The notes below the pieces were generated by a model. The model made no database searches, had not been told where the DNA came from, and worked only from the letters and a program-made list of their open reading frames with translations. Made by a program: the position numbers and the translations under genes. Shown in pieces: positions 15,461 to 23,351 of a stretch of 64,000 nt of DNA. Source of the DNA: Pseudomonas sp. Bc-h (GTDB lineage: Bacteria > Pseudomonadota > Gammaproteobacteria > Pseudomonadales > Pseudomonadaceae); contig NZ_MUIN01000011.1 of the NCBI RefSeq assembly GCF_002080045.1, positions 556,101-620,100 of the forward strand, in the 5' to 3' direction. How positions within the stretch are numbered: position 1 is the first letter of the stretch; every line of letters begins with the position of its first letter.

Positions 15461-17094
15461 GATGCTTTCAGTCCATTCATCCAGCTGCGCTGGTCGATTT
15501 CGATGACCGTCGGGCCCTGACGATCGTTCGCCGCATTCAGCGCCGCTTTCAGCTGCTCAACGCCGCTGACCGCCTCAGCCGCGCAGCCCAACGCTTTGGC
15601 GACGCCGATGAAATCCGGGGTGTAGATATCCACGCCGACCGGCTCGATGGCGCGATTGACCATGTATTTCTTGATCTCTTCGTAGCCTTGGTTGTTCCAC
15701 AGCAAGACGATGATCGGCGTGCGCGCTTCGACCGCGCTGGCCAGTTCCGACAGGGTGAACTGCAAGCCACCATCGCCGATCAGGCACGCCACCGGGTTGC
15801 GCTCACCGGCGTCCTGGCTGCCCAGCCAAGCACCGACCGCAGCAGGCAAGGCATAACCGAGGGTGCCGTAACCGGTGGACGAGTTGAACCAGCGGCGAGG
15901 CTTGTCCAGATCCAGCGTCAGGTTGCCGGTGTAGACCGGTTGGGTCGAATCCCCTACCAGCACCACGTCAGGCAACACGTCCAGCACGGTTTGAAGGAAC
16001 AGCGTTTGCCCGCGAGTTGCTTCGTCCCACGAGGCATCCAGCGTGGTTTTCAGCGCTGCAGCACGCTTGTGCCCCCAGTCGCTTTGACGCTCGGCGAGGG
16101 ACTCGCTGGCTAATACAGCGACCAGCGCCTCAGCGGCGGTCTGTGCGTCCGACACCAATGCGACCTTGGGCGCGAAGTTGCGCACGGTCTGGTCCGGGTC
16201 GATATCGATGCGCAGCAACGTGCCAGGAATCTTGAAGTGGCCCTGGAAGGTGATGTCGTAATCGGTCTCCGCCAACTCGGTGCCGATGGCCAGCACCACG
16301 TCGGCACCCTCGATGATCTCGCGGGTCGGATCGAGGGACTGGGTCGAGCCGATCAACAGCGGATGGCTGGACGGCAGCATGCCCTTGGCGTTGATCGTCA
16401 GCGCAACCGGGGCCTCAAGCTTTTCTGCCAGTTCGGTCAGCGCGGCGGCGGCGTCGATGGCGCCCCCCCCGGCCAGAATCAACGGACGTCTGGCATTGGC
16501 CAGCAAGCCCGCCATTTGCTTGATCGCGGCAGGTGCGGGCCCGGCACGGGTGATCGACACCGGCTGGCTGTCCAGCAGGTCGTCGGCGTTCTCGACCAAG
16601 ACGTCCAGCGGGATCTCGATATGCACCGGGCGCGGACGACCTGCCTGAAACAGGGCAAAGGCCTGCGCCAGCACTGACGGCAATTGCGCCGCCGACATCA
16701 ACGTGTGGGAGAACGCGGCAACGCCGGCCACCAGCGCGCTCTGCGATGGCAGTTCGTGCAGCTTGCCGCGACCGCCGCCCAACTGGCTGCGCGATTGCAC
16801 ACTGGAAATCACCAGCATCGGGATCGAATCGGCGTAGGCCTGGCCCATTGCCGTGGTGATGTTGGTCATGCCCGGGCCGGTGATGATGAAGCACACGCCC
16901 GGCTTGCCACTGGTGCGCGCGTAGCCGTCGGCCATGAACCCTGCACCCTGCTCGTGGCGGGGGGTGACGTGATTGATCGAGGAGCTGGCCAGCCCGCGAT
17001 ACAGCTCAACCGTGTGCACGCCGGGAATGCCGAAGACCTGCTCGACACCGTAACCCTCGAGTAACTTGACCAACACTTCGCCGCACGTCGCCAT
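15457..17094 (-). CDS. Thiamine-diphosphate 2-keto acid decarboxylase, probable 5-guanidino-2-oxopentanoate decarboxylase (AruI-like)
   Basis: TPP enzyme of 545 residues with the three-domain layout of acetolactate-synthase-like proteins. The catalytic glutamate is Glu48 in RHEQGAGFMADGYAR. The TPP/Mg motif is GDGGLQFTLSELAS followed by NNQGYEE. In wording such as GIPGVHTVELYRGL and QLGGGRGKLHELPSQ it resembles the AruI branch, which decarboxylates 2-ketoarginine in the arginine transaminase pathway. The assignment is from memory of the family and should be tested against acetolactate synthase large subunits. No small regulatory subunit gene is near, which argues against acetolactate synthase. 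It is followed by the aldehyde dehydrogenase and faces a divergent LysR regulator. Confidence 0.7.
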   Translation of the reverse strand: MATCGEVLVKLLEGYGVEQVFGIPGVHTVELYRGLASSSINHVTPRHEQGAGFMADGYARTSGKPGVCFIITGPGMTNITTAMGQAYADSIPMLVISSVQSRSQLGGGRGKLHELPSQSALVAGVAAFSHTLMSAAQLPSVLAQAFALFQAGRPRPVHIEIPLDVLVENADDLLDSQPVSITRAGPAPAAIKQMAGLLANARRPLILAGGGAIDAAAALTELAEKLEAPVALTINAKGMLPSSHPLLIGSTQSLDPTREIIEGADVVLAIGTELAETDYDITFQGHFKIPGTLLRIDIDPDQTVRNFAPKVALVSDAQTAAEALVAVLASESLAERQSDWGHKRAAALKTTLDASWDEATRGQTLFLQTVLDVLPDVVLVGDSTQPVYTGNLTLDLDKPRRWFNSSTGYGTLGYALPAAVGAWLGSQDAGERNPVACLIGDGGLQFTLSELASAVEARTPIIVLLWNNQGYEEIKKYMVNRAIEPVGVDIYTPDFIGVAKALGCAAEAVSGVEQLKAALNAANDRQGPTVIEIDQRSWMNGLKAS

Positions 17095-17202
17095 TTGTCT
17101 GGACCTTTATATTCGTTCTGATAACCGTATTTCGAAGCTGCCCGCCAGGCTCGCACCAGACGCAGCAGATGTAGGGTAATTGGAACCGTGCAGACATATC
17201 GG

Positions 17203-17234
17203 TGACAACGCAAAAAATGTCATGCTTAGGCATG
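17203..17234. promoter_or_regulatory. Palindromes in the decarboxylase/LysR intergenic region
   Basis: Two adjoining dyads lie in front of the LysR gene: TGACA (17203-17207) with TGTCA (17218-17222), and CATGC-TTAG-GCATG (17221-17234). Both are plausible LysR-type operator elements between divergent genes. Confidence 0.35.
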
Positions 17235-17244
17235 TTCTCCACTC

Positions 17245-18162
17245 ATGCCTGCGCAATCGATGAAACGTCTGCCCCCCCTCCCCGCCCTGCACACCTTCCT
17301 GATCACGGCTCAGTGCTGCAATTTCACGCGGGCTGCGGAGCTGCTGCACATCACGCAGGGCGCGGTGAGCCGGCAGATCTCCGGGCTGGAAACTCACCTG
17401 GGTTATAGCCTGTTTCAGCGCCAGGCCCGTGGTTTGAGCCTTACAGCTCAAGGCCGTGAGCTGTTTCCACGGATCCAGCAGGTGTTCGCCCTGATAGACG
17501 AGGCGGTCGACCAGGTCGGGGTCAAGCGCGAGGCGCTGCAACTCAAGGCGCCGACTTGCATGATGCGCTGGCTGCTGCCACGGCTGCTGGAATGGCAAAA
17601 GGAACGCCCCGACGTGCCGGTTGAGCTGACCACCACAGTCCAGCACGCGGTGGACTTTCGTCGCGAAGAGTTCGACGCGGCAGTGGTCTACGGCGCACGT
17701 CCTGACGGGTCGATGCAGGTTCATCACATTTTTGACGAACAACTGACGCCGGTCTGCTCACAATCTTTGCTCGATAGCTCGACTCCGCTCAGTCAATTGA
17801 GTGATCTGGAGCAACACATGCTGCTGCACCCGACTCGCGATCAACGGGACTGGGAACAATGGCTCAAGGCTGCCGGTACAACCCTGAGCAACATCAGCAA
17901 GGGGCAACATTTCGACACGCTGGACCTGGCGATGACCGTGGCCTCTCAAGGCTCGGGCGTGGCGATTGGTGACTGGGCACTGATTGGTGAGGACTTGAGC
18001 GCCGGACGGCTGGTGATGCCGTTCGATCTGAAGGTCCGGACCGGCGCGGCGTATTACTTCGTGTACCCGAACCGCGGCGGATCGTCGCCGCAATTGCAGG
18101 AATTGCTGGACTGGTTGCTCGCACAGGCCGCGCAGCGTGAAGAAGAATCGGTGACCCCGTAG
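17245..18162 (+). CDS. LysR family transcriptional regulator (GcvA-like)
   Basis: Regulator of 305 residues. The N-terminal winged helix-turn-helix (about 6-65) contains FTRAAELLHITQGAVSRQISGLE, and the rest is a LysR substrate-binding domain. Style is that of the GcvA group (LPALHTFLITAQ, PDGSMQVHHIFDEQLTPVCS). It is divergent from the decarboxylase-aldehyde dehydrogenase genes, the classical arrangement for a LysR activator of a catabolic operon. The start may be 17245 or the ATG at 17260 (MKRLPPLPALH); neither has a strong ribosome site. Confidence 0.87.
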   Translation: MPAQSMKRLPPLPALHTFLITAQCCNFTRAAELLHITQGAVSRQISGLETHLGYSLFQRQARGLSLTAQGRELFPRIQQVFALIDEAVDQVGVKREALQLKAPTCMMRWLLPRLLEWQKERPDVPVELTTTVQHAVDFRREEFDAAVVYGARPDGSMQVHHIFDEQLTPVCSQSLLDSSTPLSQLSDLEQHMLLHPTRDQRDWEQWLKAAGTTLSNISKGQHFDTLDLAMTVASQGSGVAIGDWALIGEDLSAGRLVMPFDLKVRTGAAYYFVYPNRGGSSPQLQELLDWLLAQAAQREEESVTP

Positions 18163-18332
18163 CCCCCTTCGCCCGCACGTCTTTGGCAAGCTCGTGCAAC
18201 AATGAAGCTTCACGCGCCGCAGAATCGATAAAAACATTCAATCTCTATCGTTCCGCCATCATGGCAATCCCGACCTACACTTACCTTGTCCGTCAAAAAA
18301 AGCATTTTTTTAACCGGATCGAGGCAAATGTC

Positions 18333-18509
18333 ATGAGAACCACAATAAGAAGACAATGCGTATACGTCGTCGCTGTTCTGACGGTTCTGAGTATCTACGC
18401 CGCTGGCGCCTACCGGATCGAGCAACTGCGCCAGCAACCTCGTATGGCGGTGGTCTGCACCTTCGGCCATTGCGCGCCCGCCGATGCCAGTTTCAGTGCA
18501 TTGCGCTGA
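18333..18509 (+). CDS. Small single-pass membrane protein
   Basis: Protein of 58 residues: a basic start (MRTTIRRQ), one transmembrane helix (CVYVVAVLTVLSIYAAGAY, about 9-27), then a short periplasmic tail with two cysteines (VVCTFGHCAP) that could form a disulfide. GAGG lies 10 bases before the ATG. No known domain is recognised. The frame remains open upstream, but without a start that has a ribosome site. The C-x5-C pair beyond the helix is the only notable motif. Confidence 0.5.
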   Translation: MRTTIRRQCVYVVAVLTVLSIYAAGAYRIEQLRQQPRMAVVCTFGHCAPADASFSALR

Positions 18510-18628
18510 ACTCACCCAGGATGAATCGATTAAGTCAGCTATCGATTAGCTAGCTAACGGACTAGACTGGTGACACTTTTCCCGCTGAGGTTTACGGCGG
18601 GTCAACCTGCCAGTTCGAGTCCTCGTTC

Positions 18629-20134
18629 GTGACCAGCCTCAATCAAACCCGCCCCGACATTCGCAGCATTCTGTTCGCGCTGATGATGGCCGTCTTCCTC
18701 AGTGCGCTGGACCAGACCATCGTTGCGGTCTCGATGCCCGCCATCTCCGCTCAATTCAAGGATTTCGACCTGCTGGCCTGGGTCATCTCGGCCTATATGG
18801 TGGCCTTGACCGTGGCCGTGCCGATCTACGGCAAACTTGGCGATCTTTATGGACGCCGACGCCTGATGCTGGTCGGACTCGGAACCTTCACCATCGCCTC
18901 GCTGTTCTGTGCCATGGCGCAAAGCATGGAGCAGTTGGTGCTCGCGCGGGTGCTACAGGGGATCGGCGCAGGTGGCATGGTCTCGGTCAGCCAAGCGATC
19001 ATCGGCGACATCGTGCCGCCTCGTGAGCGCGGTCGCTATCAAGGTTACTTCAGCGGCATGTATGCGACGGCCAGCGTTGCCGGGCCTGTACTTGGCGGCT
19101 ACATGACCGAGTACTTGTCGTGGCGCTGGGTCTTTATCATCAATCTGCCGCTGGGCTTCCTGGCCTGGTGGGTCGCTCGCCAGACGCTGGTCGGCCTGCC
19201 GATTCCGCAACGCAAACCGATCATCGACTATCTCGGCACGATTCTGATGATCGTCGGGCTGACCGCACTGCTGCTTGGCATCACCGAAATCGGTCAGGGC
19301 CACAGCTGGCGCGATGATCATGTACTGATCCAGCTGGGTGTCGCCCTGGCGGCATTGCTGCTCTTCGTCCTGTATGAGCGTCGCACACGCGAACCGCTGC
19401 TGCCCATGCACCTGTTTGCCAACCGCAGTGCGGTGTTGTGCTGGTGCACGATCTTCTTCACCAGCTTTCAGGCGATCTCGTTGATCGTCCTGCTGCCGCT
19501 GCGCTTTCAAACGGTGACCGGCGGCGGCGCCGACAGCGCGGCATTGCATCTGATGCCACTGGCTATCGGCATGCCGATGGGTGCTTATTTCGGAGGCCGA
19601 CGCACGTCACTGACCGGCCGCTACAAACCTATCATTCTGACGGGTGCGCTGTTGATGCCGCTGGCAATCCTCGGCATCGCCTTCACTGCGCCGCAATCGG
19701 CGATTCTGACGGGACTGTTCATGGTTCTCACCGGCATCGCCAGCGGTTTGCAGTTCCCGACATCACTGGTGGGCACGCAGAACTCGGTGGAAATGAAAGA
19801 CATGGGCGTGGCCACCAGCACCACCAACCTGTTCCGCTCACTGGGTGGTGCAGTGGGTGTTGCCAGCATGTCGGCATTGTTATTGGCAATGCTGGCGGGT
19901 TCCGGGCTGGGTCAGGTCAGCGGCAATGCGCTTGGCGAAGGCAGTTCGGGCAATCTGCTGATGGACAGCCTGCACGCTGTCAGCGGCCCGGCGCTGGAGT
20001 TGTTGCGCGGCCAGCTGTCGATGACCTTTCAGCATTTGCTGATGATCAGCGCCGCCGTTTCGCTGCTTGGCCTGGCAGCGGCGCTGATGATGCCGAACAA
20101 CCTGCTCCGTGGGCGTGAAGATAAGGATCGCTGA
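18629..20134 (+). CDS. MFS drug exporter, DHA2 (EmrB/QacA) family
   Basis: Membrane protein of 501 residues with about 14 helices. Signature motifs are LDQTIVAVSMPAIS in helix 1 (motif D1 of the 14-TM exporters), GKLGDLYGRRRLM at loop 2-3, RVLQGIGAGGM in helix 4 and GPVLGGYMTEYLSWRWVFIINLP in helix 5 (motif C of antiporters). It should export lipophilic compounds in exchange for protons. The start is GTG 18629 with no clear ribosome site. No membrane-fusion partner adjoins it, so it probably works alone. It is convergent with the next gene, with only 3 bases between the stops. Confidence 0.88.
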   Translation: MTSLNQTRPDIRSILFALMMAVFLSALDQTIVAVSMPAISAQFKDFDLLAWVISAYMVALTVAVPIYGKLGDLYGRRRLMLVGLGTFTIASLFCAMAQSMEQLVLARVLQGIGAGGMVSVSQAIIGDIVPPRERGRYQGYFSGMYATASVAGPVLGGYMTEYLSWRWVFIINLPLGFLAWWVARQTLVGLPIPQRKPIIDYLGTILMIVGLTALLLGITEIGQGHSWRDDHVLIQLGVALAALLLFVLYERRTREPLLPMHLFANRSAVLCWCTIFFTSFQAISLIVLLPLRFQTVTGGGADSAALHLMPLAIGMPMGAYFGGRRTSLTGRYKPIILTGALLMPLAILGIAFTAPQSAILTGLFMVLTGIASGLQFPTSLVGTQNSVEMKDMGVATSTTNLFRSLGGAVGVASMSALLLAMLAGSGLGQVSGNALGEGSSGNLLMDSLHAVSGPALELLRGQLSMTFQHLLMISAAVSLLGLAAALMMPNNLLRGREDKDR

Positions 20135-20137
20135 GGC

Positions 20138-21001
20138 TCAACCGTTGTAGTAGCCCACCGCCACCAGAAAATCGCCCACTTTGCGCATGTACGCATGCTT
20201 GTGTTCAATTTTGCCGGTGACCGGATTGCGCCAGCGGTATTCGTATTCGCCTTCAGGCTGCTTCTTGATCATGTCCAGCATGGGCAAACCAACGGGTTTG
20301 CCCTCCGGGTCCTTGATCTTGCTGAAATCGGTGTTGACCAGACGAAGATTGGTGCCATGAGCGACATAACGCTTGGTGTCGACATTGACCACGAACACAT
20401 AGAGGTCGTCCTGCAGGAACCCGCCCTTGAGGTTATTGATCGCCTCGACGGTGCCGTTCTCATCCTGCTCCAGCGCTCTTGAAGCCTTGTCCAGCAGCGC
20501 TCTGGCCTGCTCCGGCGATGCCCTGGGCAAGTAATAACCCACGGCCAGAACGCGATTATCGACACGCTGGAAATAAACGCGCTTGCGCTCGACCTTGCCA
20601 TCGTTCTGGTTCTTCCAGCGATACTCGGCCTGCTGAACGCCGGCACTTTCCGGGGTTTGAAGGACTTCCTTGAAGCCCTTCTGCAGATCGGGGTCGAGCA
20701 CCGAGGAAACGTCCCGACCGATCAAAACCACCGACGGGCCGCCACTGGCAAGCATGACGCCGCTGGTGTCGGTAACGAAGACATAGCGCTCGCCGTCGAC
20801 GTACTCGCCCTGCCGGCTGAACTCAGCCAGCGCCTTGTCGCCCACTTGCCGGTAATGGGCCACGGCTTTTTCCAGCAACGCCTTGGCCGCCGCTGACTCC
20901 TGGGCCTCATCGTCCGTCGCCCACGCCTGCCCGGCCAACAGGCAGGCAATGGCGACGAACACAAGTTTTTTCCACGTTCCACGTTCCGAAACGACCGGCA
21001 T
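20138..21001 (-). CDS. Periplasmic double-Cache domain protein
   Basis: Protein of 287 residues with a signal peptide (KKLVFVAIACLLAGQAWA, cleavage near residue 28). The rest contains two similar Cache modules: about 40-155 (YVFVTDTSGVMLASGG, EYRWKNQNDGKVERKRVYFQRV) and about 165-287 (YVFVVNVDTKRYVAHGTN, EYRWRNPVTGKIEHKHAYMRKV), each ending in a VGYY motif. Cache modules normally form the outer sensor of chemoreceptors or kinases; here no membrane anchor or output domain follows. It is probably a soluble periplasmic ligand-binding protein that could present a ligand to another receptor. That role is inference. Confidence 0.8.
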   Translation of the reverse strand: MPVVSERGTWKKLVFVAIACLLAGQAWATDDEAQESAAAKALLEKAVAHYRQVGDKALAEFSRQGEYVDGERYVFVTDTSGVMLASGGPSVVLIGRDVSSVLDPDLQKGFKEVLQTPESAGVQQAEYRWKNQNDGKVERKRVYFQRVDNRVLAVGYYLPRASPEQARALLDKASRALEQDENGTVEAINNLKGGFLQDDLYVFVVNVDTKRYVAHGTNLRLVNTDFSKIKDPEGKPVGLPMLDMIKKQPEGEYEYRWRNPVTGKIEHKHAYMRKVGDFLVAVGYYNG

Positions 21002-21289
21002 CGCGTTTACCCCGTTGTTGTTGGTTTGGGAGCAAGCTTAGACCGGGGATGGCATTAAGGAAGTATTCAGCACCACAGCGTTGAGCCTGGCTGGAACCAC
21101 CGCGCTGCACTATTGAGGCTGTCGGCTTGCTGAATGCGCTGGGGGATTTAGGTAAAGGCTAAGTAAACCACCTGTTCAAGCGTGGTGTACGTATGTATAG
21201 ATGCAGGCTAACCGCCACACGGTTATAGTCGTGCCCTACAGATCAAGACGGCCGTGGCCTACAGGTCTATGGGCGATTGGAAGCGCTCA

Positions 21290-21952
21290 TCAAGTGGGGC
21301 CATCAGCGGGCAATGGCGCAAGGTCTCGCAAGGCAGGACTGAAACGGAGCATATCCAGCACGGTATCGACCAGCCGTTCAGCGTCCTGGTACAGCGCAAA
21401 GCTGTCCGGCACCAGTAACCACTGGCCGAGGATGCCGTGAATATAAGCATGCAGACAAATGGCCCCGCGCTGGGGATTCAGGTCAGCGGGCAATTGCCCC
21501 TGGCGCGCAGCGTTGCTCAACGCCAGAGCGATACGTTCATTGGCATCGAGCCAGACGAATTGACGCTGACGCCGCATGTCACACATTTCATCGGTGAATT
21601 CGAATTTATGAAAAAGAATTTCATTGATGCGGCGGGTTTTTGGGTCCATGGCAACTTGCTGAAACAAATGAACCAGAAGCTTTCGCGTCCATCCCAGCGG
21701 GTCGACTTCGTCCTCGCTTTCGCTGGCGCGCGCCATTTCTTCGAGCGGCTCATGCAGGCTGTCGAGCATCGCCTGCACCAGATCAGCCTTGTTGCTGAAG
21801 TGCCAGTAAATCGCGCCCCGGGTCACGCCCGCGAGGTTGGCGATGTCCGCCAAGGTGGTACGCGCAACGCCTCGCTCATAGAAAGCCTGCTCGGCAGCTT
21901 CGAGAATCTGCCTGCGGGTTTCCTGAGCTTCTTCTTTCGTGCGTCGGACCAT
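21290..21952 (-). CDS. ttgR: TetR family repressor of the MexAB-OprM type pump (TtgR/PmeR)
   Basis: Repressor of 220 residues. The N-terminal helix-turn-helix (about 10-57) reads AFYERGVARTTLADIANLAGVTRGAIYWHF, and the larger C-terminal ligand-binding domain has the style of TtgR/PmeR/AcrR. It is divergent from mexA, and the intervening region contains a TtgR-type operator. In relatives, binding of flavonoids, phloretin or antibiotics to this protein releases the operator and induces the pump. The syringae name is pmeR and the putida name ttgR. The start codon ATG begins MVRRTKEEAQETRRQ as in the family. Confidence 0.9.
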   Translation of the reverse strand: MVRRTKEEAQETRRQILEAAEQAFYERGVARTTLADIANLAGVTRGAIYWHFSNKADLVQAMLDSLHEPLEEMARASESEDEVDPLGWTRKLLVHLFQQVAMDPKTRRINEILFHKFEFTDEMCDMRRQRQFVWLDANERIALALSNAARQGQLPADLNPQRGAICLHAYIHGILGQWLLVPDSFALYQDAERLVDTVLDMLRFSPALRDLAPLPADGPT

Positions 21953-22090
21953 GGCAGTAAAACCTCAATGAAAATGCGTCAGGCTCTCCGGTCGAGTGGC
22001 CTGAATAGCACGCCGGACGGCCTTTGTAATGCCTTGTCCCGGACCTACAATCGATGCCCTCGCTGCGTTCGCATGTCGCAGTCTTGGGTG

Positions 22091-22116
22091 TTTACAAACA
22101 ACCGTGAACGTAAGTA
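22091..22116. promoter_or_regulatory. TtgR/PmeR operator
   Basis: The stretch beginning TTTACAAACAACCGTGAACG and ending GTAAGTA closely matches the P. putida TtgR operator as I recall it, differing at two positions in the centre. Its dyad is TTAC (22092-22095) with GTAA (22110-22113). It lies between the divergent repressor and mexA genes. Confidence 0.8.
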
Positions 22117-22205
22117 TATTCATTAGCTTGCTACTTATCCAGCCGGAAACTCTTTTACACCCTTCCAACTTCTCATGAGCTCAGACTCCTGACCCGAGGA
22201 TCTTC

Positions 22206-23348
22206 ATGCAATTCAAGCCAGCTGTTACCGTACTGGTCACTGCCGTCGCCCTGGCATCGCTGCTCAGCGGATGCAGTAAAAAGGATGAAGCGGCCGCTGC
22301 TGCACCACCGCCCCCTCAGGTCGGCGTAGTGACCATCCAGCCCCAGCCTTACACGCTGGTTTCCGATCTGCCGGGTCGCACCACTGCTTATCGCGTCGCC
22401 GAAGTACGCCCGCAAGTGAACGGCATCATCCTCAAACGTCAGTTCACCGAAGGCACCGACGTCAAGGCCGGTCAGCAGCTGTATCAGATCGATCCGGCTA
22501 TCTATGAAGCCAACCTCAACAGCGCAAAGGCGACTTACGACGCGACCAACTCGCTGGCCGGTCGCTACAAGCAGCTGATCAGTGAGCAGGCCGTGAGTCG
22601 TCAGGAATACGACACCGCTGTCGGCAACGCTCGGGAAGCTCAGGCCGCTGTGCAGACCGCCGAGATCAATCTGCGTTACACCAAAGTGTATGCGCCGATT
22701 TCCGGCCGCATCGGTCGCTCGCTGGTGACTGAAGGTGCACTGGTGAGCAACGGTCAGGCCGATGCGATGGCAACCATTCAACAACTCGACCCGATCTACG
22801 TGGACGTCATTCAGTCCTCGACCGAGATGTTGCGCCTGCGTCGCGAGCTGGAAAGCGGCAAGCTGCAGAAAGCCGGTGACAACGCTGCGAAGGTCAAGCT
22901 GACCCTTGAAGACAATAGTCAGTACCCGATCGATGGCAAACTCGAGTTCTCCGAAGTGTCGGTCGACCAGACCACAGGTTCGGTCACGCTGCGCGCCGTG
23001 TTCCCCAACCCGAACCACACACTGTTGCCGGGCATGTTCGTGCACGCGCGTCTGCAGGCCGGTGTGAACGAGCAGGCCATCCTGGTGCCGCAACAAGGCG
23101 TCACCCGTGACCTGAAAGGCACGCCGACTGCCTTGATTGTCAACAAGGACAACAAGGTCGAGCTGCGTACTCTGGTCGCCAATCGCACCAGCGGCACCGA
23201 CTGGGTCATCGAGAAAGGCCTGAGCGCGGGTGATCGCGTCATCACCGAAGGCCTGCAGTACGTCAAGCCAGGTGCGGAAGTGAAAGTGGCCGAGGCCACC
23301 AACGTCAAGGCAGCAGCCGCCCCGGCTCCCGCGCAAGGGAGTAACTGA
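22206..23348 (+). CDS. mexA: RND efflux periplasmic adaptor MexA/TtgA
   Basis: Membrane-fusion protein of 380 residues. The lipobox LLSGC near residue 20 marks it as an inner-membrane-anchored lipoprotein facing the periplasm. It has the HlyD-type order: beta-barrel strand, lipoyl half (VRPQVNGIILKRQF), a helical hairpin (about 95-165), the second lipoyl half (RYTKVYAPISGRIGRS) and a beta-barrel to membrane-proximal region (GMFVHARLQAG). It bridges MexB and OprM. Only 3 bases separate it from mexB, and all three pump genes are one operon. Confidence 0.92.
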   Translation: MQFKPAVTVLVTAVALASLLSGCSKKDEAAAAAPPPPQVGVVTIQPQPYTLVSDLPGRTTAYRVAEVRPQVNGIILKRQFTEGTDVKAGQQLYQIDPAIYEANLNSAKATYDATNSLAGRYKQLISEQAVSRQEYDTAVGNAREAQAAVQTAEINLRYTKVYAPISGRIGRSLVTEGALVSNGQADAMATIQQLDPIYVDVIQSSTEMLRLRRELESGKLQKAGDNAAKVKLTLEDNSQYPIDGKLEFSEVSVDQTTGSVTLRAVFPNPNHTLLPGMFVHARLQAGVNEQAILVPQQGVTRDLKGTPTALIVNKDNKVELRTLVANRTSGTDWVIEKGLSAGDRVITEGLQYVKPGAEVKVAEATNVKAAAAPAPAQGSN

Positions 23349-23351
23349 TCC

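Noticed and set aside
15457..17094. Acetolactate synthase large subunit as identity of the TPP enzyme
   Set aside because: No small subunit gene adjoins, and the gene is coupled to an aldehyde dehydrogenase, which fits a decarboxylase better.
18600..18640. tRNA T-loop-like GTTCGAGTCC
   Set aside because: The flanking bases do not pair as a T stem and no acceptor, D or anticodon arms can be built around it.
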